Origin: Flavobacterium sp.
GTDB lineage: Bacteria > Bacteroidota > Bacteroidia > Flavobacteriales > Flavobacteriaceae
DNA length: 13,024 nt
Reading direction: 5' to 3'
NCBI GenBank assembly: GCA_018062725.1
Contig: JAGORP010000061.1
Span: 1-13,024, forward strand
The notes below the pieces were generated by a model. The model saw only the letters and a list, made by a program, of their open reading frames with translations, did no database searches and was not told the DNA's origin. Shown piece by piece: positions 5,465 through 10,959 of this stretch (position 1 is the stretch's first letter; every line of letters begins with the position of its first letter). A program made the translations under genes and the position numbers.

Positions 5465-5605
5465 TTATTTCCTTTCCCTTAAATAGAAGTAATGATAAAT
5501 ACCGTAGAGGTAAAGTAAACTAATGAGAATTTTTAAGTAGAAGGCCGATTTTGACAGTAAAACTACTGTAAAACAAATCGTAATGTAGATGTATAATCCT
5601 TTCAT
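5465..5605 (-). CDS. Small membrane protein (46 aa), unknown function
   Basis: A 46-codon frame from an ATG at 5605 to a TAA at 5465-5467. It encodes MKGLYIYITICFTVVLLSKS, then a second hydrophobic run (AFYLKILISLLYLYGIYHYFYL), and ends RERK. It is almost wholly hydrophobic with a basic end, so one or two inner-membrane helices are likely, with the C-terminus cytoplasmic by the positive-inside rule. Without it the stretch 5369-5688 would be empty, and it follows a degenerate copy of the palindromic box with the same TACTTTTATC/TATCAAA motifs seen before the 63-aa gene. Its pre-start sequence (TTAAACGCCAACACG) also resembles that gene's. No family recognised. It could be a small regulatory or pore-type peptide, or a chance frame. 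Confidence 0.45.
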   Translation of the reverse strand: MKGLYIYITICFTVVLLSKSAFYLKILISLLYLYGIYHYFYLRERK

Positions 5606-5620
5606 CGTGTTGGCGTTTAA

Positions 5621-5676
5621 TTTGATACGATAAAAGTAGGTCGTTACATTTCAAAAAAAGTAGGCAAAAAGTGTAT
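5621..5676 (-). promoter_or_regulatory. Degenerate palindromic box (copy 3) with promoter-like motifs
   Basis: GTAGGC-AAAAA-GTGTAT (5660-5676) keeps the spacer and one half-site of the box found at 2153 and 4461. On the minus strand TACTTTTATC (5638-5629) and TATCAAA (5627-5621) follow it, as the related motifs do at the other copies, but with 21 rather than 27 nt between box and TACTT. TACTTTT-like runs also appear three times here (CACTTTTTG, CTACTTTTT, CTACTTTTA). Confidence 0.35.
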
Positions 5677-5688
5677 ATTTTACGAAAA

Positions 5689-6345
5689 CTAAATCAGGCC
5701 TTGTTTTCGGGCTTCTCTGATCAAATCTTCATCATTTCCTTTATCAATGCCCAACATGTCTTTAATGTTTGCTTTGCGCTTATCTACAGCGCTTTTAGAT
5801 AGGTGAAGGATTTCTTGTATGTTCTTGGTTTTAACACCTTGTGAAAGCAGTTGAATAATCTGACGATTGTACGCATCAAATATTTTATTGGCAGGAACCA
5901 ATTGCTTTTTGTATTTTATGATGGTTGAACTGTAGTAAGGTTCTCCACTTACAATGGCATCAAAAGCGACTAAAAGCTCTTCCGAAGTAAAATCGCTTTT
6001 GATTAAAATACCATCCGGGTCACTTTCGTTTAAGATCCGATAAAACAAAATCGATTCGGAATGCGAAGTAAGTATCACCACTTTTGCCTCTGGTAAATGT
6101 TGCCGGACTACCGCAATTAAATCATCTCCGGCATGCAATCCTTTTTCGGGATACTCAGGAAGTGTTAAATCAATAAAAACAACATCAAAAATGGGTTTGG
6201 GCTGACTCGTAATAATTCGATACGCCATCTCTAAAGATGTTGCAGCTGTTGTATCTATAGTGTGGGAAGTGTTGTAGGATAAAATCGATTTATACCCTTC
6301 AATAATAGATAAATGGTCGTCGACAATTAATAAATTTACGTGCAT
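5689..6345 (-). CDS. NarL/FixJ-type response regulator (receiver + LuxR-type HTH)
   Basis: A DNA-binding response regulator of 218 residues. The receiver domain (about 1-135) has the acidic pair Asp9/Asp10 (IVDDH), phosphoacceptor Asp59 (VFIDLTLPE), Thr93 (ILTSH) and Lys116 (ILIKSD), so it should be phosphorylatable. The C-terminal LuxR/GerE-type HTH covers about 157-205, with SKSAVDKRKANIKDMLGI as recognition and following helices. I chose the ATG at 6345; the in-frame TTG at 6351 adds only two residues and gives a less typical N-terminus. It lies 45 nt downstream of the LytTR regulator, probably in one operon. HisKA_3 kinases normally pair with NarL-type regulators, so the kinase at 1-1691 is the likely partner. 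The GTACAC-N5-GTGTAC boxes nearby are candidate binding sites, by inference. Confidence 0.95.
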   Translation of the reverse strand: MHVNLLIVDDHLSIIEGYKSILSYNTSHTIDTTAATSLEMAYRIITSQPKPIFDVVFIDLTLPEYPEKGLHAGDDLIAVVRQHLPEAKVVILTSHSESILFYRILNESDPDGILIKSDFTSEELLVAFDAIVSGEPYYSSTIIKYKKQLVPANKIFDAYNRQIIQLLSQGVKTKNIQEILHLSKSAVDKRKANIKDMLGIDKGNDEDLIREARKQGLI

Positions 6346-6390
6346 ATACAAGTTTTTAGAAACATAAAATTAGTAAAAAAATGTTACCTT

Positions 6391-7359
6391 TTATATTTCT
6401 AAGTAATTTCCGGATGCAATCGTATTGATCACAGCATCAATGTTTTCCTTGTAGGATTTAGAAAACGGAAGTTTGGTCGTCGTTTCTTTAATGTGACACA
6501 CTGCATTCCCAGTGTGGATTCTCGATACAAAATCGATGTTCACAATGTAGCTATTGTGAATGCGGATGAATGGATATTTTAAAACGCCTTCAAAGTGCTT
6601 TAATGTTTTAAATGCCGTAATCATTTCACCGCTCGCCAAATGAATGTCGGTCGAGTTGTTGTCGGCTTGCAAATAGCAAATATCTTTGGCATTGATGTAT
6701 CGGTAATCACCATACGATTTTACACAAATAATCAGTGGTTTCTCTTTGGAATGTCCGTCGGAAAAAGTAACACTCGAGTTTTCATTGGAGTGCAACGGAA
6801 TAACATCAAGTTTTTCCTCTAATTCTTGTGTTTCATGAGTCAAAAAATCGTTGGGTTCAATGATCACATGCTCCTGATCTGTTGATTCTTCTTTCTCAAA
6901 AACATCGTTATTTTCGGCCTCGTCATACACTGTTTTTGATTCTGAAGGCATATCAGAAACAATTGGCGCAACTGAATTGAAATCCCGATTCAATCGAGCT
7001 ATGGTTTTTCGGAGTTCTTTTTGATCTACGGGTTTGATGAGATAATCATAAACACCGTGTTTTATGGCTTCAAAAGCAGATTCATTTGATCTTGAAGTGA
7101 TGATTATTTTTGGAACAACCGGAAAATAGCGGTACAATTCGTTGATGAAGCCCAAAGAGAGATTCGAACTTGCATTTTCTGGGTTGACTTCTAGAAAAAT
7201 TAAGGACGGATTCTTCTCCAAAACGCAATCCATTCCGTCTTCGTAAGTCGTCGCCGTGCCCACACAAGAAAAATTTTGAAAACTTTCAGCTATGGCCTTA
7301 GTTTTCAAAACTGTGTTTTGATCGTCGTCGATGATTACAAATGTAAAACTTCTATTCAA
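6391..7359 (-). CDS. LytTR-family response regulator with degenerate (Glu) phosphoacceptor
   Basis: A two-domain regulator of 322 residues. The receiver (about 1-125) keeps the acidic cluster Asp11-13 (VIIDDDQ), Thr88 and Lys109 (YLIKPVD). The phosphoacceptor position, 57, is Glu (LIFLEVNPE). A long acidic linker (about 128-205) leads to a LytTR DNA-binding domain at about 208-314 (ICVKSYGDYRYI, ICYLQADNNSTDIHL, FIRIHNSYIVNI). No ATG suits the N-terminus. The TTG at 7359 gives a normal receiver start (NRSFTFVIIDDD), is preceded by AAAGGA six nt upstream, and gives near-CheY numbering. A TTG at 7383 would add eight residues. The Glu suggests phosphorylation-independent or constitutively active behaviour, as Glu often mimics phospho-Asp. 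It heads the operon with the NarL-type regulator. Confidence 0.92.
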   Translation of the reverse strand: MNRSFTFVIIDDDQNTVLKTKAIAESFQNFSCVGTATTYEDGMDCVLEKNPSLIFLEVNPENASSNLSLGFINELYRYFPVVPKIIITSRSNESAFEAIKHGVYDYLIKPVDQKELRKTIARLNRDFNSVAPIVSDMPSESKTVYDEAENNDVFEKEESTDQEHVIIEPNDFLTHETQELEEKLDVIPLHSNENSSVTFSDGHSKEKPLIICVKSYGDYRYINAKDICYLQADNNSTDIHLASGEMITAFKTLKHFEGVLKYPFIRIHNSYIVNIDFVSRIHTGNAVCHIKETTTKLPFSKSYKENIDAVINTIASGNYLEI

Positions 7360-7495
7360 TTGCTGTCCTTTTTGGGATAGCAAGAGTAGGAAAACAAATA
7401 AAAAAGCGAATGATAGTTTTGGGGAAACTAATTGAATTCTTCTGAATTTCTGTACTAAAATAGACGATTTATATCATAGTAAACCCATTTTTTAA

Positions 7496-7690
7496 AGGCT
7501 TTTTTTCAACAAAATCTATATTTTAGTTAAACGGATTAAAAAGTTCGACCAAGTACCTTTTTGTGTTAAAGAAACCGAAAATAGTCTATTGGTTTTTAAT
7601 CCGATAAACTCTTCTTGGAACGAAAACTCTACTGCTCTTGAAGCACTATTGCTTTATGGCGATATGACAAAATATTTTTACCCTAAATAA
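7496..7690 (+). pseudogene. Open-frame remnant without start codon (64 codons), possible gene fragment
   Basis: The gap 7360-7788 contains a plus-strand frame open from 7496 to the TAA at 7688-7690. It reads like protein (KFDQVPFCVKETENSLLVFN, then ALEALLLYGDMTKYFYPK) but has no ATG, GTG or early TTG and is preceded by an in-frame stop. An 11-bp exact inverted repeat, CGGATTAAAAA (7532-7542) and TTTTTAATCCG (7593-7603), lies inside it. It may be the 3' end of a decayed gene, or chance. No family is recognised. The rest of the gap holds the promoter regions of the two flanking genes. Confidence 0.3.
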
Positions 7691-7732
7691 TTACTTCTTT
7701 TTTGTGTTTTTACCACCTAAATTTTTCTTTTC

Positions 7733-7767
7733 TTTGTATAAAATTGTAAATACAACTATTCTTTTTT
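7733..7767 (+). promoter_or_regulatory. Candidate promoter and autoregulatory operator of the ArsR-type gene
   Basis: TTTG (7733-7736), a 20-nt spacer and TATTCTTTT (7757-7765) approximate the Bacteroidota TTTG-N19-TAnnTTTG pattern, with an imperfect -7 element. The dyad TTGTA-AA-TACAA (7744-7755) lies in the spacer, where a bound repressor would block RNA polymerase. The ArsR-type start codon is 22 nt downstream at 7789. Confidence 0.35.
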
Positions 7768-7788
7768 ACAAAATCTATACATAGCGAT

Positions 7789-8109
7789 ATGGGAATTACT
7801 AAAACATTCGGATTTGCCTTTAAAATCAACGAAATGGCCGATGTGTTAAAAGCATTAGGGAATCCGGCTCGATTGAAAATTATTCAGCTTTTGATGAGTA
7901 ATCCTAAAAGTACGTGTGGTGATTTTTTGGTAATGCTTCCTTTGGCGCAATCTACCGTTTCCAAACACTTATCCGAGTTAAAACGGGTGAAATTAATCAA
8001 AGGAAAAAACGTAGGCAATAACATTTACTATTCGCTCAACGAAAAAACATGGCAACGCGTAAAGGATTTTGTGTCGAGCGAAATTGTGCCCAGCGAAGAT
8101 GATAATTAA
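7789..8109 (+). CDS. ArsR-family winged-helix transcriptional regulator
   Basis: A 106-residue HTH regulator. The ArsR core spans about 15-95: ALGNPARLKIIQLLM is the typical first-helix signature, LAQSTVSKHLSELKRVKLI the recognition helix region, and KGKNVGNNIYYSLNEKTWQRV the wing and last helix. The classical metal-binding ELCVCDL box is absent. A single Cys occurs near residue 43 (STCGDFL), so metal sensing is not indicated; a redox or other signal, or none, is possible. It stands alone between the two-component cluster and convergent glyS. A TTGTA-AA-TACAA dyad in the presumptive promoter spacer suggests autorepression. A strong terminator follows at 8224-8260. Confidence 0.93.
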   Translation: MGITKTFGFAFKINEMADVLKALGNPARLKIIQLLMSNPKSTCGDFLVMLPLAQSTVSKHLSELKRVKLIKGKNVGNNIYYSLNEKTWQRVKDFVSSEIVPSEDDN

Positions 8110-8296
8110 ACACGAATTGCACGAATTTGCACGAAAAAAATTAAACTGTAGATTGCACGAATTTGGTTTATGAAAAATTTCTCAAAACAAATAGAAGTAC
8201 TTTATTCTGAAATACTTTAAAACAAAAAAATGCACTGAATTGTTTTCAGTGCATTTTTTTATCCTTTGATTTCGTGCAAATTCGTGCAATTCGTGT
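8110..8296. repeat. 27-bp perfect inverted repeat built of CACGAATT units
   Basis: Arms at 8110-8136 and 8270-8296 are exact reverse complements over 27 bp. Each arm consists of three imperfect 9-10-nt units beginning CACGAA. A further partial unit (GATTGCACGAATTTGG) lies at about 8152-8167. The arms flank the terminator between the convergent ArsR-type gene and glyS and could fold as a long stem or cruciform. I recall similar CACGAATT strings between flavobacterial genes, but could not search for them. Confidence 0.75.
8224..8260. terminator. Bidirectional intrinsic terminator
   Basis: A 16-bp perfect stem: AAAAAAATGCACTGAA (8224-8239) and TTCAGTGCATTTTTTT (8245-8260), with a 5-nt loop and T-runs on both strands. 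It lies between two convergent genes and would stop both the ArsR-type and the glyS transcripts. Confidence 0.88.
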
Positions 8297-8302
8297 AAAT
8301 CG

Positions 8303-9847
8303 CTACTTCGTTCTCATCAACCAATTTCTCATCGAAACTTCGGTGTTGATGATGTCTCTTAATTCGGTGATTTTTACTCGATCTTGCTTCATCGAATCTC
8401 TATGGCGAATCGTTACCGTTTGATCTTCTAACGTTTGATGATCCACCGTGATGCAAAATGGCGTTCCCAAGGCGTCTTGTCTTCTATAACGTCTTCCAAC
8501 CGCATCTTTTTCATCGTATGCGACTGTGAAATCCCATTTTAAATCATCGATGATGCTTTGTGCTACTTCAGGCAAACCATCTTTTTTCACTAACGGCAAA
8601 ACCGCAGCTTTGGTTGGCGCCAAAACCGATGGCAAAGCCAAAACTGTTCGAGTCGAACCATCTTCCAAAGTTTCTTCTTTTAAGGAAGTGGCAAAAACGG
8701 CTAAAAACATACGGTCTAAACCAACTGAAGTTTCAACTACATACGGCACGTAATTCGAATTGGTTTCGTTGTCAAAATACTGTAGTTTTTTACCTGAATA
8801 TTGCTCGTGTGCTTTTAAGTCAAAATCGGTTCTTGAGTGAATTCCTTCTAATTCTTTAAATCCGAATGGGAAGTTGAATTCGATATCCGCCGCAGCATTG
8901 GCGTAATGCGCCAATTTTTCGTGGTCGTGGAAACGGTAATTTTGTCTGCCCAAACCGAGCGATAAATGCCAGTTCAAACGTGTTTCTTTCCAATATTCGT
9001 ACCATTTCATTTCTTCGCCTGGTTTTACAAAAAATTGCATTTCCATTTGTTCGAATTCACGCATACGGAAAATGAATTGTCGCGCTACAATTTCGTTTCG
9101 AAACGCTTTACCCGTTTGAGCAATTCCAAACGGAATCTTCATACGTCCTGTTTTTTGAACGTTGAGGAAGTTTACAAAAATTCCTTGTGCCGTTTCCGGA
9201 CGAAGGTATAAATCCATGGCGTTTTCTGCCGAGGCACCGAGTTTGGTTCCAAACATAAGGTTGAATTGCTTCACATCGGTCCAATTGCGTGAACCGCTTT
9301 CCGGACAAGCAATTTCCAATTCTTCGATCAAGGCTTTTACATCGTCTAAATCTCCGTTTCCGAGCGATTTACCCATGCGTTCTAGAATTTCTCTTTCTTT
9401 CGCAAGGTATTCCATTACCCGTGGATTGGTAGTTTTATATTGTTCTTCATCAAAAGAATCGCCAAAACGCTCGCGTGCTTTTTCGATTTCTTTTTTGGCT
9501 TTTAGATTTAATTTTTCGGCGTAATCCTCAATTAAAACGTCTGCTCTGTATCTTTTTTTCGAATCTTTGTTATCAATTAACGGATCGTTGAACGCATCCA
9601 CGTGACCTGAAGCTTTCCAAGTGGTTGGATGCATCAAAATAGCGGCGTCTAAACCCACAATGTTTTCGTGCATTTGCACCATTGCTTTCCACCAGTATTC
9701 GCGTATGTTTTTCTTTAATTCAACACCGTTTTGTGCGTAGTCGTATACTGCACTTAATCCGTCGTAAATTTCGCTGGAAGGGAAAATAAATCCGTACTCT
9801 TTTGCATGCGAAACTACATTTTTAAATAAATCTTCTTGTTTTGCCAT
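8303..9847 (-). CDS. glyS: Glycine--tRNA ligase (alpha2, eukaryote/archaeal type)
   Basis: Charges tRNA-Gly with glycine in the cytoplasm. This is the single-chain class II form (514 residues, usual length for the alpha2 bacterial type), not the alpha/beta tetramer. WKASGHVDAFNDP lies at 77-89. RPETAQGIF (216-224) and FRNEI (249-253) with REFEQMEMQFF (263-273) form the substrate and motif 2 region. Motif 3 is VVETSVGLDRMFLAVF (370-385), with the invariant Arg379. The anticodon-binding domain covers about 405-510 (PSVLAPTKAAVLPL, RRYRRQDALGTPFCITVD). The ATG at 9847 gives the standard N-terminus (MAKQEDLFKNVVSHAKEYGF). It is transcribed divergently from the ComF-family gene, with 98 nt between, and converges on the ArsR-type gene. 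No T-box-like leader is apparent. Confidence 0.99.
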   Translation of the reverse strand: MAKQEDLFKNVVSHAKEYGFIFPSSEIYDGLSAVYDYAQNGVELKKNIREYWWKAMVQMHENIVGLDAAILMHPTTWKASGHVDAFNDPLIDNKDSKKRYRADVLIEDYAEKLNLKAKKEIEKARERFGDSFDEEQYKTTNPRVMEYLAKEREILERMGKSLGNGDLDDVKALIEELEIACPESGSRNWTDVKQFNLMFGTKLGASAENAMDLYLRPETAQGIFVNFLNVQKTGRMKIPFGIAQTGKAFRNEIVARQFIFRMREFEQMEMQFFVKPGEEMKWYEYWKETRLNWHLSLGLGRQNYRFHDHEKLAHYANAAADIEFNFPFGFKELEGIHSRTDFDLKAHEQYSGKKLQYFDNETNSNYVPYVVETSVGLDRMFLAVFATSLKEETLEDGSTRTVLALPSVLAPTKAAVLPLVKKDGLPEVAQSIIDDLKWDFTVAYDEKDAVGRRYRRQDALGTPFCITVDHQTLEDQTVTIRHRDSMKQDRVKITELRDIINTEVSMRNWLMRTK

Positions 9848-9945
9848 AGTGGTGCAAAAATATAAAAAGTGCGATTAAAAAAAGAACTAAATTCTGAATT
9901 GTATGGTAGATTTTACTATTTTTATACTATTCAAAGCCAAATACT

Positions 9946-10626
9946 ATGTTTACAAGCCTAATTAATCTGTTCTATCCCAAGATTTGCGCGGGTTGCGAGT
10001 CGTTTTTACTTCAAGACGAAAAAGTACTTTGCACCCGATGCCGACACGAAATTCCACTTACTCATCACGTTCTCAATCCGAATAACGAAGCCTTTTCGAA
10101 ATTTTATGGCAAAGTTCCGGTAGAATTTGCTGCGGCTTTCCTTTATTTTCACAAAAAAGGACGCGTTCAAGAACTGATTCACAAATTGAAATACAAAGGT
10201 CATGAAGAAATTGGCATGGCGCTAGGTTATTGGTTTGCTGAAGAACTGAAACCACTTGAACTGATGAAAGACGTTGCCTGCATTGTTCCAGTTCCGTTGC
10301 ATCCCAAAAAACTACGAGAACGCGGTTACAATCAAGTGACGAGTTTTGGAAAAGCCTTGTCGGAAAATTTGAACATTCCGTTGGAAGAAAATTTGCTGAT
10401 TCGGAATTTATACACCAAAACACAAACCAAAAAAAACTTATTGGGACGCACCGAATTGGCCAAAAACCTGTTTGATATTACTGACGATATATCGCTAAAT
10501 GGCAATCATATTATTCTAGTCGATGATGTGATTACAACAGGTTCTACACTGGAAAAGTGTTGCAACGCTCTGTTGAAAATTCCGAATGTAAAAGTGAGTG
10601 TTTTGTGTATGGCGATGACGCACTAA
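9946..10626 (+). CDS. ComF-family protein (zinc finger + phosphoribosyltransferase domain)
   Basis: A 226-residue ComF/GntX-type protein. A four-Cys zinc-finger-like motif occupies the N-terminus (Cys14, Cys17, Cys29, Cys32; KICAGC...LCTRC). The type I phosphoribosyltransferase fold follows, with VPVPLHPKKLRERGYNQ at 114-130 and the PRPP-binding loop LVDDVITTGST at 191-201. Homologues support DNA uptake in competent bacteria, while many others, as in Bacteroidota, have no established role. A cytoplasmic location is expected, since no signal or membrane segment is present. It stands divergent from glyS and is followed by a terminator-like hairpin at 10633-10665. The Ig-like lipoprotein downstream on the same strand lies 333 nt away and is probably transcribed separately. 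Confidence 0.96.
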   Translation: MFTSLINLFYPKICAGCESFLLQDEKVLCTRCRHEIPLTHHVLNPNNEAFSKFYGKVPVEFAAAFLYFHKKGRVQELIHKLKYKGHEEIGMALGYWFAEELKPLELMKDVACIVPVPLHPKKLRERGYNQVTSFGKALSENLNIPLEENLLIRNLYTKTQTKKNLLGRTELAKNLFDITDDISLNGNHIILVDDVITTGSTLEKCCNALLKIPNVKVSVLCMAMTH

Positions 10627-10632
10627 ATATGT

Positions 10633-10665
10633 AGACCTAACAGGTGTTTGAAACCTGTTTGGTTT
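10633..10665 (+). terminator. Terminator-like hairpin after the ComF-family gene
   Basis: The arms 10633-10645 and 10653-10665 pair over 13 positions with one mismatch and one G-T, centred on AACAGGT/ACCTGTT with a 7-nt loop. Only a short T-run (GGTTTAAT) follows, so termination may be modest. It starts 6 nt after the ComF stop codon. Confidence 0.5.
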
Positions 10666-10815
10666 AATAGCCCTGATTGCAGCAGAAAGCCACTTGAAGG
10701 CAAAAACTATTTTTTGACGGCTCAAAAGAGCGACTGCAAGAAGCTACTTTTGGGCAGATCAAAAAAAGGTTTTGACAAAAAGTGCTTGGAGCGGAAAGCA
10801 GGACGAGCTTCTGAA
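10666..10815 (+). repeat. Structured noncoding intergenic repeat (flavobacterial type)
   Basis: The gap 10627-10959 contains no credible gene. This part opens with AATAGCCCTGATTGCAGC and closes with GGAGCGGAAAGCAGGACG, which I recall as the ends of a noncoding repeat common in flavobacterial genomes. Internal hairpins support a folded element: GCTC-AAAA-GAGC, AAGC(t)ACTTTT (10741-10751) with AAAAGTGCTT (10778-10787), and nested TCAAAA/TTTTGA. A plus-strand open frame across it is poor as protein and lacks family features. Family membership rests on memory and was not searched. Confidence 0.5.
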
Positions 10816-10820
10816 GAAAA

Positions 10821-10848
10821 CACAGATTACTCAAATTTTCACAGATTA
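10821..10848. repeat. Short CACAGATTA direct repeat
   Basis: CACAGATTA occurs at 10821-10829 and 10840-10848, separated by CTCAAATTTT, in the same style as the CACGAATT units at 8110-8296. It belongs to the intergenic stretch before the Ig-like lipoprotein gene. From 10849 to 10959 I see only AT-rich sequence that should hold that gene's promoter; no clear TTG/TAnnTTTG pair was found. Confidence 0.4.
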
Positions 10849-10959
10849 TTATTGAGAAAGAAATGCGCCAGTATTCTGATGGAGTTTTTGCTGTATTAAT
10901 TTAATGATAAAATATTTCAAATAGAGAAATTATAATTGTTATTTTGTGCCTGCTAATTC

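Noticed and set aside
7384..7473. N-terminal signal-peptide-like extension of the LytTR regulator (LSFAFLFVFLLLLSQ)
   Set aside because: The frame is open upstream to 7473 but has no ATG or GTG. The hydrophobic run is what an A-rich untranslated plus strand gives in this frame, and a receiver domain would not be exported.
8526..9524. Several plus-strand frames opposite glyS
   Set aside because: They are antisense shadows of a fully conserved synthetase gene.
10648..10899. 83-codon plus-strand frame after the ComF-family gene
   Set aside because: It starts inside the terminator-like hairpin with TTG and runs through the structured noncoding repeat; the translation is low in domain features.
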